Position numbers and translations under genes: made by a program
Assembly (NCBI RefSeq): GCF_002939475.1
Contig: NZ_PKFQ01000001.1
Location: 3,655,001 to 3,719,000, forward strand
Source: Streptomyces cinnamoneus
GTDB taxonomy: Bacteria; Actinomycetota; Actinomycetes; Streptomycetales; Streptomycetaceae
Direction: 5' to 3'
DNA length: 64,000 nucleotides
The notes under the pieces: generated by a model
What the model was told of the DNA's origin: nothing
Databases searched by the model: none
What the model saw: only the letters and a program-made list of their open reading frames with translations
In this document: positions 42,770-50,638 of the stretch, piece after piece
Layout of the letters: each line of letters opens with the position of its first letter
Numbering within the stretch: position 1 is the stretch's first letter

Positions 42770-43741
42770 TCAGGCGTTCGTCCAGCCGAGGCTGGGTACG
42801 TCCCGGGTCCGCAAGGGGGCGGCGAGTTGCAGGTTGAGGAAGTCCTCTTTGTTGCAGCAGCCGCTGGCCGCTTCGCATGGTGCCCACGGCTCGGGCCGCA
42901 GCGGCAGCTCGAAGCCGGGGTCCAGGACGCTGCCGAGCGGTGCACGGTCCAGGGCCGCGTACCTGGAGCACCGGTAGACCTGGCCGTGGATGTCGATGAA
43001 CAGGTAGTCGTGCCCGGCGCGGCAGGGTCGGCCCAGGGGCGAGGACAGGCCGGCCAGGGCGGCCTGGGTGAGCGCGGTGTCGCCGCCGCAGGCGTTCACC
43101 GCGGCCACCACGTCCGCGTCACGCATCGCGGGCACGGTGCGGGACGGGTTACCCGCGTGGTCGAAGGAATCCGAGGGGGCTGCGGGGTCGTAGCCGAGGT
43201 CTACGTTGAAGCGCAGACCAGCAGCGCGTGCAGCGTCGCGTACCCGCTGGATGCCGCTGGTGTCGTGGCTGTCGAAGAGCAGCGTGTTGACGACGACGAA
43301 GCAGCCGTATTCCTCCTGGGCGAATACGGCCGCTTCCAGGAACTTCTCCAGCGGGAGCTGTCCCTCGTGCCAGGTCAGCCACAGCGACAGCTTGCCGAGA
43401 TTCGCTAGGGGCTCCAGCTTGGGCAGCCGCTGCCTGATGAGAGAGCCGTTCGACAGCAGTTCCACGTATCGCACGCCGGACTGTTGGGTGAGCCAAGCGG
43501 CCTTCTCCAGGAAGAACGTGGAGGCGAAGGGCTCCCCGAGGCTGCCCAGGCGCACTTCGACGGGGCGGGGCCGTGAGGCGATCCAATCCACGACGGTGGC
43601 GAAGGTGTCCCGGTCGATGGGGCTCTTCCAGTCGTACCGGTTGCTCTTGGCCCAGTCGCCGGTGGATACGCAGTACGGGCACTTCAGGTTGCACAGGCGC
43701 TGTCCGGCGACGTACCAGATCTTCACGGGGTGATCCGGCAT
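42770..43741 (-). CDS. Radical SAM enzyme with SPASM-like C-terminus (1)
   Basis: A 323-residue enzyme with C17-x3-C21-x2-C24 (GQRLCNLKCPYCVSTGDW), binding the SAM 4Fe-4S cluster. The TIM-barrel part includes VEVRLGSLGEPFASTFF and YVELLSNGSLI. The C-terminal Cys set (LGRPCRAGHDYLFIDIHGQV; YRCSRYA; APCEAASGCCNKEDF) resembles a SPASM/twitch auxiliary cluster domain. Such enzymes typically modify ribosomal peptides or small molecules. ATG at 43741 begins 10 bp after the stop of the second radical SAM gene, so the two are tightly coupled. Confidence 0.9.
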   Translation of the reverse strand: MPDHPVKIWYVAGQRLCNLKCPYCVSTGDWAKSNRYDWKSPIDRDTFATVVDWIASRPRPVEVRLGSLGEPFASTFFLEKAAWLTQQSGVRYVELLSNGSLIRQRLPKLEPLANLGKLSLWLTWHEGQLPLEKFLEAAVFAQEEYGCFVVVNTLLFDSHDTSGIQRVRDAARAAGLRFNVDLGYDPAAPSDSFDHAGNPSRTVPAMRDADVVAAVNACGGDTALTQAALAGLSSPLGRPCRAGHDYLFIDIHGQVYRCSRYAALDRAPLGSVLDPGFELPLRPEPWAPCEAASGCCNKEDFLNLQLAAPLRTRDVPSLGWTNA

Positions 43742-43751
43742 GGTCCCTCCC

Positions 43752-44945
43752 CTACCCGAAGGTGGCGATCGGTCGGAAGTCCCGGTTGGGGAAGTCCGGA
43801 GCCTGGTTGTGGCAGCGTCGGCACAGGAAGTCGTCGGGAGCGTCGGCCACTCCGAACACGCGTCGGCGCAGACCCACTGCTGCGTCGCTGGTCATGAGCT
43901 CGTCGATGGAGCCGTCGCGGATGTTGCCGAAGACTTCGCGCTGGTAGTAGTCGTTGCAGCACAGGAAGAGGTCCCCGGTCACGCTGATGTTGGCGTGCTG
44001 GACGGGCCAGCCGCACCCCGTCAGCCGCCCCTCGACGTGGACATCCTGGGCGTACGGGCCGCCCACGTCGCCGGCCCGGTCGCAGGTCAGGCTCGGGAAG
44101 ACCTCGACCCCGAGTGGCTGGTAGCGGCGGGTGACGCCGTCAAGGTTGCGGGCCAGGTCCTCGGCGACGCCGTTGACGACGATCTGGGTGCGCAGGCCCG
44201 CGTCGATTGCCGCGCGAAGGTTGCGCACCGTGTGCGGGTAGCTCCGTGAGCCGGTCAGCTGTGCGAACTCGTCCGGGTCGGCGCTGGGCATGTTGACGAT
44301 CAGGTGCCGCAGGACGTCGTGTCGCTTCAGTGTGTCGATCTTGTCCTGGGTGAGCGCCGAGGCGTTGCTGTACAGGGCGAGCTGCATGCCGTGCTCGGCC
44401 AGCACGGTCACGCGGTCGTTGAAGTGCTTGTCCAGTGTCGGCTCGTTGAAGAACTGGAAGGTGACGTAGTCGATCGTGCCGACGGCGGTGAGCTTGGCGA
44501 CGATCTCTTCGAACAGGTCCATCGGCATGGTCCGCCGCGGCTTCGGGTCGGTGGCCACGGGACAGTAGCGACACCCCCAGTTGCAGTGGGCGGTGACCTC
44601 GATCTCTCCGGACACCAGCCGGTAGGCCCGGCACAGATCCTCGGGTGCTTGGAGCCAGTTCCGGGCTGCGGCTGCGGTGACCCGGCTGGCGCCGTACTGC
44701 GTCACCAAAGGCTCAGCGGCCTGGGGCTCGGCCGCGCAAGCCCGGAGCATCGCCAGCATCTCGCGATCGCTCTCCCACACGAGCCTGCGGTCAAGGCCCA
44801 CGATCCCGAAGGCCGCGTCTGCCGCAGGGGTATCCCCTTCCGGGAAGGCGGGCCCGAAGGTATCGGTCCAGTAGGTGATCGGCGGGTCGGCTCCCGGGTC
44901 GACGTGTGTCAGGTACGGAGACGTCTGGAGCATGTCCGGCAGCAT
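43752..44945 (-). CDS. Radical SAM enzyme with SPASM-like C-terminus (2)
   Basis: A 397-residue enzyme. A ~110-residue N-terminal extension (NWLQAPEDLCRAYRLVSGEI before the core) precedes C121-x3-C125-x2-C128 (VTAHCNWGCRYCPVATDPKP). The C-terminal auxiliary region holds LTGCGWPVQHANISVTGDLF, LCCNDYYQREVFGNIRDGSI and FLCRRCHNQAPDFPNR, the spacing of a SPASM domain. GTG/ATG choice is clear: ATG at 44945 has GAGGAG 5 nt upstream. It is the first large gene of the operon and overlaps nothing upstream; a 49-bp gap separates it from a small membrane gene. Confidence 0.9.
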   Translation of the reverse strand: MLPDMLQTSPYLTHVDPGADPPITYWTDTFGPAFPEGDTPAADAAFGIVGLDRRLVWESDREMLAMLRACAAEPQAAEPLVTQYGASRVTAAAARNWLQAPEDLCRAYRLVSGEIEVTAHCNWGCRYCPVATDPKPRRTMPMDLFEEIVAKLTAVGTIDYVTFQFFNEPTLDKHFNDRVTVLAEHGMQLALYSNASALTQDKIDTLKRHDVLRHLIVNMPSADPDEFAQLTGSRSYPHTVRNLRAAIDAGLRTQIVVNGVAEDLARNLDGVTRRYQPLGVEVFPSLTCDRAGDVGGPYAQDVHVEGRLTGCGWPVQHANISVTGDLFLCCNDYYQREVFGNIRDGSIDELMTSDAAVGLRRRVFGVADAPDDFLCRRCHNQAPDFPNRDFRPIATFG

Positions 44946-44994
44946 GATCACTCCTCGCGGTAGGACCGGATCGGTTGAACTGCCTTGTTCCACG

Positions 44995-45210
44995 TCAGCT
45001 TTCGGGGCGAGCGTCCGGCACCGTAACGACCGTCGCCTTCGCCGGGTCAAGGGTGTGGGCCTGATTCCCGGCCACGAGGTACCCGGTGGCCACGTGGCGG
45101 CCAAGGATCGCCCCGGGCGCGGCCAGCCCGAGCGCGAGGAGTGCGAGCACCATGCGCGCCGGGTGCGACAAGTCGATCGGGGAGTCGTCGCGAGCGTGCC
45201 GGCCCTTCAC
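44995..45210 (-). CDS. 71-residue membrane protein
   Basis: One helix (MVLALLALGLAAPGAILGRH) between a charged start (MKGRHARDDSPIDLSHPAR) and a polar tail ending TVVTVPDARPES. GTG at 45210 overlaps the upstream gene by GTGA and has GAGGGGG upstream. It is a small gene next to radical SAM genes, so a precursor-peptide role was considered, but the membrane helix and lack of Cys or repeated core residues argue against it. Confidence 0.6.
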   Translation of the reverse strand: MKGRHARDDSPIDLSHPARMVLALLALGLAAPGAILGRHVATGYLVAGNQAHTLDPAKATVVTVPDARPES

Positions 45211-45572
45211 TGCGGGCCCCCTCGCAGCCGTTCCTCGTCGCCGGGCTCGACGAGGGCCAGGCCGAGGAGCGCGCGGCAGGCGCGGGCGACTTCCTGCGCG
45301 TAGACGGCACGGGCGGCGGCGACGGCACCGGATGCGGGTCGGGCGTCGAGCTTCTTGCGCACCCCGTCCACGATCACGGTGACGAGTTCGCCCTGCCCGT
45401 GCGCAGACCAGTCCTTCGTCTCGACGGCCGGGAGCAGGCGCTCGGTGTGCCAGCACAAGGCGGCGATGAGGTTGTCCACGGTGTCAGCGAGCGGCAAGCG
45501 GTCCAGCGCCCGACGGATCACGGCCTGGACCGTCGCCTCGTCGAAGGCATGCTCGTGAACCGGGGCCGTCAC
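45207..45572 (-). CDS. DUF6415-like protein
   Basis: A 121-residue helical protein: VQAVIRRALDRLPLADTVDN, LIAALCWHTERLLPAVETKD and YAQEVARACRALLGLALVEP. It resembles the DUF6415 proteins found beside XRE regulators and biosynthetic genes in Streptomyces; the role is unknown. GTG at 45572 overlaps the upstream gene by GTGA. Confidence 0.65.
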   Translation of the reverse strand: MTAPVHEHAFDEATVQAVIRRALDRLPLADTVDNLIAALCWHTERLLPAVETKDWSAHGQGELVTVIVDGVRKKLDARPASGAVAAARAVYAQEVARACRALLGLALVEPGDEERLRGGPQ

Positions 45573-45778
45573 CGCAGGCCCTCGGCGTGGACAAGGTCGA
45601 GGTAGGCATCGCAGGTCTCGCCGGACCAGGTCGCCGGGTCGCCGTGCGCCGCCACGAACGCCGCCCCCGGGGAGTCCTCCGGCGGGTCCACGAGCGGCTT
45701 CACGGAGGCGCGCAGGCGCTGCTGCAACGTCAGCCTGGGGGCGGGTCCGGGCATGGCGGTGCCAGGGAACACGGGCAT
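45569..45778 (-). CDS. Small hypothetical protein, first gene of the leftward operon
   Basis: A 69-residue protein (LTLQQRLRASVKPLVDPPED; DPATWSGETCDAYLDLVHAE). Small proteins of this type precede DUF6415 genes in many Streptomyces genomes. ATG at 45778. The operon promoter should lie in 45779-46013, shared with the divergent XRE gene. Confidence 0.6.
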   Translation of the reverse strand: MPVFPGTAMPGPAPRLTLQQRLRASVKPLVDPPEDSPGAAFVAAHGDPATWSGETCDAYLDLVHAEGLR

Positions 45779-45976
45779 GGGGGCTCCACGAGGGGTGAGA
45801 GTTCTTGGCGGCGTGGTGGGCCGCCGCTACTCATCGCCTCGGGACACGGCGGCCCACCACGCGCAGGGCAGGCCGGGCCCCGGCATCGAAGTCTTCAAGG
45901 ACCCGGCCAGGTCATCCACCGTAGGACCGTTTCCAGCGGGGTCGCCATGCTTGCGGTATCGACGTTTGAGGCCGTA

Positions 45977-45996
45977 TATCAGTTGACGCGCTGATA
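45977..45996. promoter_or_regulatory. Palindrome upstream of the XRE-DUF5753 gene
   Basis: TATCAG-TTGACGCG-CTGATA, 18 bp before the XRE start codon, between divergent promoters. A likely operator for the XRE protein. Confidence 0.5.
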
Positions 45997-46013
45997 CCTC
46001 AGGGAGGGCAACG

Positions 46014-46871
46014 ATGCCTGCACCAAGGGAACTTGACCCATTGCGAGACCTCGCGTCACTCGCCGGGAAGATGCTTCGTAACCGCCGCAAGGCCAAGGGG
46101 CTGACGCAGGCCGGTCTCGGAGCGCTGATCCCGCTCTCGCAAGCCATGATCGCCGGAATCGAGCTGGGCAAGGAGGTCCCCAGCGCCGAAGCCGGCAAGC
46201 TCCTCGACGATGCCGTGGGCGGGGACGGGGAACTGGCCGCGATGTGGCACCACGTCCGCAAGGACCTCCACACGCAGGCCACGTATCCAGTGTGGTCCCA
46301 CGCCTACCTCATTGCCGAAGCGGAAGCGACCCGCATCCAGCACTTCGCGAACATCGTTCCCGGCGTGACTCAGACCGAGGACTACGCACGCGCGATCATC
46401 ACGTCCGCTGCACCACTGTTCGGCGGCGACATCGAAGACAAGGTCGAGGCGCGGATGGAGCGCAGGATCATCCTCGATCGCGATGACCCCGTGTGGTTCT
46501 GGAGCATCCTGGACGAGTCGGCGCTCTACCGGGTCGTGGGCAGCCACGATGTCATGTGCGCCCAGCTGACCCACCTGCTGGACCTCGCCACGCGCCCCCG
46601 CGTCACGTTCCGCGTCCTGCCCTACGACAGGGGCATGCCCGGCGGAGTGATCTCCATTGGAGCGCTCCTGTTGCTGTCCCGGCCGGGGAAAAACGAGGCA
46701 GTGTACTGGGAGAGCGGCCTCAACGGCGCTTTCTTGGAGGCGCCGAGGGAAGTGGAGGTATACAGGTCCTTCTACGACCATCTGGACCTGGACGTCTTGT
46801 CCCCGCAGGCGTCAACTGATCTGATCCGTAAGGCACGTGAGGAGCACCATGCACGCTGCGAGCATCACTGA
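46014..46871 (+). CDS. XRE-family regulator with DUF5753
   Basis: A 285-residue regulator. HTH at ~15-70 (GKMLRNRRKAKGLTQAGLGA; LIPLSQAMIAGIELGKEVPS). The C-terminal DUF5753 domain (FANIVPGVTQTEDYARAIIT; PRVTFRVLPYDRGMPGGVIS; YWESGLNGAFLEAPREVEVY) is typical of the WhiJ-like family. In Streptomyces such regulators pair with DUF397 proteins, as here. ATG at 46014 after GGGAGGG. It may control the divergent radical SAM operon. Confidence 0.88.
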   Translation: MPAPRELDPLRDLASLAGKMLRNRRKAKGLTQAGLGALIPLSQAMIAGIELGKEVPSAEAGKLLDDAVGGDGELAAMWHHVRKDLHTQATYPVWSHAYLIAEAEATRIQHFANIVPGVTQTEDYARAIITSAAPLFGGDIEDKVEARMERRIILDRDDPVWFWSILDESALYRVVGSHDVMCAQLTHLLDLATRPRVTFRVLPYDRGMPGGVISIGALLLLSRPGKNEAVYWESGLNGAFLEAPREVEVYRSFYDHLDLDVLSPQASTDLIRKAREEHHARCEHH

Positions 46872-47052
46872 ACTGACCTGGCGCAAGTCCAGCCACAGCG
46901 GTAACGGAACCGAGTGCGTCGAAGTCTCTGACGACCTGCCTGGTGTCGTCCCGGTCCGGGATTCGAAGAGGAAGAACGGGCCGTCCATCACCTTCACCGG
47001 CACCGCTTGGACCTCGTTCGTTGAGGAGATCCACGCCAAGCGCTTCGTCTGA
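46849..47052 (+). CDS. DUF397 protein (partner of the XRE regulator)
   Basis: A 67-residue protein matching DUF397: LTWRKSSHSGNGTECVEVSD, VPVRDSKRKNG and FTGTAWTSFVEEI. ATG at 46849 has GAGGAG 4-5 nt upstream and overlaps the regulator gene by 23 bp, so the pair is translated together. DUF397 proteins antagonise their cognate WhiJ-like regulators (family knowledge). Confidence 0.88.
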   Translation: MHAASITELTWRKSSHSGNGTECVEVSDDLPGVVPVRDSKRKNGPSITFTGTAWTSFVEEIHAKRFV

Positions 47053-47060
47053 TCGCGGAG

Positions 47061-47106
47061 CACAGAAGTGGCCACTCCCCAGACGAATTGGGGAGTGGCC
47101 ACTGTG
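47061..47106 (+). terminator. Terminator of the XRE/DUF397 pair
   Basis: CACAG-AA-GTGGCCACTCCCCA with TGGGGAGTGGCCAC-TGTG, a long stem with a short bulge, 8 nt after the DUF397 stop. Confidence 0.75.
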
Positions 47107-47793
47107 TTCGTGCGAACCGACAGTGTATGCAGCGATGAGCCGTCACGGGCAGAGTGCTGCGATCCTCACCACGTCTGCGTCCACCGGCTCCAGACGGAGG
47201 GGGCACCAACGCGGCCTGGCGCGACGTGGAAGCCCTCGCCGATGAACGGGTACGGCAAGTGCCGTCGCAGCCCCGTGGGGGACCGCTTGGCTGGCCCCCC
47301 TACGCTGGCCTGCCTCCGCCACCCCCGGGGCGGAGGCAGCTTTGGATACTCCCCCGGCGGGGGAGTATCCAAAGCTCCAACTTGCTCGGCCTCGGCCGGG
47401 CTGCGGGAGCAATGCTCTTGCGATAACTTGCTCGCCCTCGGGCGACCCGGCGAAGAGCGTCTTCGCCGATAACTTGCTCGGCCGCGTCCGTGCTTGGCGG
47501 AAGCTCTGCTTCCGACCCAATTTGTTGTGCTTCGGGTTGAGGCGGCGGCCAACTGATGCGGTTTACGGTCTGCGGTCCCTGGTCCAGCGGGCCATCCGGG
47601 TGCTGGCTGGAATTGGGGTCGCATCAACGTTTGTTTTGGGGACGGTCTCCATTGTCCGCGCGGGACCCGGTCCCCTGGATGGCGCGAACTTAAGGGAGTC
47701 GAACCCCTGAAACTGTCCGGAGGCGGGGACCGGTCCCGCCTCCGGGCGGACCGCATTCGGTCCGGTAGGGCGTTGACCTGCGAAGACTTTCGG
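47107..47793. other. Gene-free, highly structured region of the element
   Basis: ~690 bp with no supported gene. Hairpins: CTGCCTCCGCC/GGCGGAGGCAG (47310-47339) and an 18-bp-arm perfect palindrome (47338-47376). Three copies of an AACTTGCTCG(G/C)CC motif lie at about 47380, 47424 and 47471, each followed by a small hairpin (for example CGGAAGCTCTGCTTCCG near 47500). On the minus strand a tRNA-like T-arm plus acceptor and CCA is readable at 47680-47715. It could be a replication or transfer origin, or a non-coding RNA locus. Confidence 0.5.
47338..47376. repeat. Perfect palindrome with 18-bp arms
   Basis: AGCTTTGGATACTCCCCC and GGGGGAGTATCCAAAGCT around a 3-nt loop (GGC). No T-tract follows, so simple termination is not the obvious role. 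Confidence 0.75.
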
Positions 47794-48567
47794 TCAGCCG
47801 CTGGGGACGGGTCCGGCCGGTTCTGCCGATGGCCGACGCAGGGCTTGCATGACCTGGGTGAGCCGCTCTTGGCTGATGCGGTGACCAGCGGTCCGGATGG
47901 TCCGGCGGACGGTGTCACGGGTGGGTGTTTCGTCCGCCGTGAAGAGCGGCCGGGCGAGGTCGACCAGTTCGTCGAGGTCTGCCGTGGGCGGTCGGCCGAT
48001 ACGACGGGGACCGGCCGTCTCCTCAGCACTCCCCGGTTCGTCCAGGTCCACGTCGCCGGCGGCCAGGCGGCGAAGCGCCGGAACCGGTTGGGGGCCGTCG
48101 TCGGTCGGGTCGGGGGCGGTTGCGGTATAGCGCGCGACGAGGATGTGCAGGTGCACGGCGCCGGCCAGGGCGAGCGGGGCGAGGGTGGAGAGGACACCGA
48201 CGGTGGCGTCGCCGAGGTGCAGGCCCTCCGGTGGGGCCTGCTGGTTGAGGCGTATGGCGTGCAGGGCGTTGGCCCAGATGCTGGCGGCGGTCGCGGTGCC
48301 GAAGAGCGTCCACACGTAGAGGCGGGCGCCGAAGGACGCGGTCCGCAGGACGAGCAGGGCGCGAACACCGTAGGCGATGAACCCGTCGATCACGAGAGGA
48401 AAGAGGTAGGTCAGGAATCCGCGGACGTGGATGGCGGCGGCCATCTGCTGGAGGGCGTCGTACGAGAGGGCGCATCCAGCGCCGCCGAGGGCCGTGATGG
48501 CGGCGCGGTCCCAGCCGGTCACCTGGCGGCTGGGGGAGGCGGGAGTGCTGAGGGCGAGCGTGGTCAC
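47794..48567 (-). CDS. DUF2637 membrane protein of actinomycete mobile elements
   Basis: A 257-residue protein. Four helices in the N-terminal half (AAITALGGAGCALSYDALQQ, FLTYLFPLVIDGFIAYGVRA, LYVWTLFGTATAASIWANAL, STLAPLALAGAVHLHILVAR) are the DUF2637 core. The C-terminal ~100 residues are a polar HTH-like region (RDTVRRTIRTAGHRISQERL). DUF2637 genes recur in AICEs and plasmids near replication and transfer genes; the function is not established. ATG at 48567. Confidence 0.85.
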   Translation of the reverse strand: MTTLALSTPASPSRQVTGWDRAAITALGGAGCALSYDALQQMAAAIHVRGFLTYLFPLVIDGFIAYGVRALLVLRTASFGARLYVWTLFGTATAASIWANALHAIRLNQQAPPEGLHLGDATVGVLSTLAPLALAGAVHLHILVARYTATAPDPTDDGPQPVPALRRLAAGDVDLDEPGSAEETAGPRRIGRPPTADLDELVDLARPLFTADETPTRDTVRRTIRTAGHRISQERLTQVMQALRRPSAEPAGPVPSG

Positions 48568-48618
48568 GTGGTGGTGCTCCGGTCCCGGTTCGGGGCGTTC
48601 GTGGGGTGTTGGTGGAGG

Positions 48619-48802
48619 CGTTCACGGAGGGGCGTACACGCGAGCCCCCTTCTAAAGGGGGGCTCGCGCGTGAACGCTCGGCGCGTGTACGCCGTGTGCG
48701 GTCGCGTGATCGTCTGACCTGCGGTTTTGTCGCGAGCGTGAGCGGTGTGAACGGTTTTCGGGCCGTGATCCCGTGAGGGGCGCGTGTACGGTCCCGTGAA
48801 CG
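48619..48802. repeat. Iteron-like GTGWACG repeat cluster
   Basis: Seven copies of GTGAACG or GTGTACG within 184 bp: inverted at 48619-48625 and 48633-48639, direct at 48670-48676, 48685-48691, 48747-48753, 48784-48790 and 48796-48802. The first four flank a strong hairpin. It lies just beyond the 3' end of the DnaB-like helicase gene. A replication origin or protein-binding array is suggested. Confidence 0.6.
48638..48672. terminator. Hairpin between helicase and DUF2637 genes
   Basis: CACGCGAGCCCCCT pairs with GGGGGCTCGCGCGTG around a TCTAAA loop, inside the repeat cluster. It could end helicase transcription or be part of an origin. Confidence 0.55.
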
Positions 48803-48825
48803 GTCCGACCGCTCGCGCGGCGGGG

Positions 48826-50361
48826 TCAGCTGACGACGGCGATGTGGCGTGCGGAGGCGTGGTAGCGGGTCTGCTGCCCGCCACCGGTGCCGCCTGCGAT
48901 GCCTTCGGTCTTGGTGGCCAGCCCTGCCTTGACCAGGCTGTCCAGGGTTCGGCGGGCTTTCTCGACGGCGGCTCGGTCGGGGTTGGTCGTGCCGGTCTGG
49001 GCGATGGCGAGATCGCGCACGCTGAGGCCGCCGGGGGCGGCCCGCAGGATGGTGACCGGGTCGAGGGCGGGGTCGACGGTCGTGGTGCCGTGTGCGTGGT
49101 CGTGGATCAGCTGCAGTGGGCCGATCTCGCCGGTCGGCGTCTTGAGGTGGTGCAGCGTGACGGCTGGGTCACCCGCTTCCCCGGAGATGAACAGGACGCT
49201 GCCCGCGCCGGAGGTGATCCAGGTGGAGCCGTAGACGCGGTCGAGTGCCGGCCGCTGGTCTCGCGACGCGTCGGCCGGGGATTTGCGCTGGTGGTGGAGC
49301 TCCATGACTTCGACGCCGTTGCGCAGGGCCCGCATGCGGGCGTTCTGGAAGGCGACGGCCAGGGCGTCGTCGACGAGAGTGCTCACCGCGTCTTTCAGGC
49401 TGTCGATCACGATGGTGTCGGCTTGGTGGGCAGCGGCCAGATCGCTGAGGAGGTCGGGCTCCTTGTCCAGGGTGGCGGGCAGCGGTCCCTGCCAGACCGC
49501 GAGCCGTTCCCGCAGGATCGCCTCGTCCTTCACGCCGATGCGGCGTGCCATGGCGCGGGCGATCTGCTGCGGGCGGTCCATGGCCAGGTACAGCACCCGC
49601 TTGCTGGGCGCGACCGGCATGTCGAGGACGGACTCCTGGAGGCCGATGCGGGCGAGGATGACCTGGTGGGCCAGGGTGGTCTTGCCGACGCCCGGAGCCC
49701 CGACGATCATCAGGCTCTCGCCGGACGCCCACGCGGTCTTCTCCCGAGTGCCCCACAGCGGTTCCTTGTCGGCGCCGGTCTCGGTGACGAACCGCCAGCC
49801 GTCAACCAGGTACCGGGAGAGGCGTCCGCAGCCGGAGGCGAGTGCCCGTTCCCGTTCGGCACCGATGTCCGTCTCGATGGCGGAGCGGATCTCGTCGGGG
49901 TCGGCACCCGGCTCCTGCGTGCGCTGGACGGTGCGGATGCCGTGTTCGCGCAGACGGCGCAGAGCCGCTGCCCTGCGCACGATGTCCGCGTAGTAGGCAG
50001 CGTGGCTGGCCGAGGGCGGGGCGCCGTAGAGCTGGTGGACGTAGACGATCCCGCCGACCCGGTTGATGTCGCCCTGGCGCGTGAGGAGGTCACTCACGGC
50101 GATCGGGTCGGTCGGCTTGTCCTCGCCACGCAGGGCGAGGAGCGCTCGCCAGATGGTCTCGTGGTGCGGGCGGTAGAAGTCGCCCGCGTCCAGCATGGCG
50201 CGGACCTCGTCGATCACGTCGGGTCCGTGCATGCAGGCGCCGAGGACGGCGCGCTCGGCCTCCGCGTCGTGCGGCGGCTGGACGGTCATGTCGGTCGGCG
50301 ATGCGGGGCCTGCCGCCTGGTGGGATGGCATCTCCGGCGGCTGGGCCGTACCCTTTGGCAA
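48826..50361 (-). CDS. DnaB N-domain/RepA-like ATPase, putative element replication helicase
   Basis: A 511-residue protein. The DnaB N-terminal domain is at ~30-130 (DAEAERAVLGACMHGPDVID; GDFYRPHHETIWRALLALRG). A RecA-fold ATPase follows, with Walker A VGAPGVGKTTLAHQVILARI and Walker B-like DTIVIDSLKDAV, of the RepA/AAA_25 type. A C-terminal winged-helix segment (ARRTLDSLVKAGLATKTEGI) completes it. It is likely the helicase for autonomous replication of the excised element. The start is an unusual TTG at 50361 with GAGGAG upstream, preceded by a conserved leader shared with the xis gene. Confidence 0.85.
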   Translation of the reverse strand: MPKGTAQPPEMPSHQAAGPASPTDMTVQPPHDAEAERAVLGACMHGPDVIDEVRAMLDAGDFYRPHHETIWRALLALRGEDKPTDPIAVSDLLTRQGDINRVGGIVYVHQLYGAPPSASHAAYYADIVRRAAALRRLREHGIRTVQRTQEPGADPDEIRSAIETDIGAERERALASGCGRLSRYLVDGWRFVTETGADKEPLWGTREKTAWASGESLMIVGAPGVGKTTLAHQVILARIGLQESVLDMPVAPSKRVLYLAMDRPQQIARAMARRIGVKDEAILRERLAVWQGPLPATLDKEPDLLSDLAAAHQADTIVIDSLKDAVSTLVDDALAVAFQNARMRALRNGVEVMELHHQRKSPADASRDQRPALDRVYGSTWITSGAGSVLFISGEAGDPAVTLHHLKTPTGEIGPLQLIHDHAHGTTTVDPALDPVTILRAAPGGLSVRDLAIAQTGTTNPDRAAVEKARRTLDSLVKAGLATKTEGIAGGTGGGQQTRYHASARHIAVVS

Positions 50362-50483
50362 GGAAACTCCTCACCCGGCAGGCCATATGGGGCGGCAACC
50401 CCGGCCAGGCCGGTCTGATCGTTCAGGGATGGGCGGTTGTGAGGTTTCTTCTTTCGGCCCCCGGTGTTCGTAGCACCGGGGGC
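50362..50483 (-). ncRNA. Structured leader, copy 1 (helicase 5' UTR)
   Basis: Read on the minus strand: hairpin CCGGTGCTACGAACACCGG, then the 19-nt block CGCCCATCCCTGAACGATC (50435-50417), then GGGGTTGCCGCCCC (50402-50389), then a GAGGA ribosome site and TTG start 27 nt further. The same order and blocks occur ahead of xis (51202-51319). The hairpin stem differs by a compensatory T-A to C-G change, supporting an RNA structure. Confidence 0.6.
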
Positions 50484-50638
50484 TTCTGCGTGTCCGGCGC
50501 CGTTCAACGGCGGACGCCGACCACACTACCCCATCTGATGCGCTCCGGAATGAGTTGCATTTGGAATCGAAATGGAGTTAGCTGTTCACCCCGGGCCATG
50601 GTGGTCCGGATCAGGTGTGCCGCGAGGAGGTGTGAGCA

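Noticed and set aside
44995-45210. Small protein as radical SAM precursor peptide
   Set aside because: It has a transmembrane helix and lacks a typical leader/core layout or repeated modifiable residues; kept only as a membrane protein.
48564-48884. Possible 106-residue protein between helicase and DUF2637 genes
   Set aside because: Thr/Arg/His low complexity arises from the GTGWACG repeats and it overlaps the helicase 3' end; no ribosome site.
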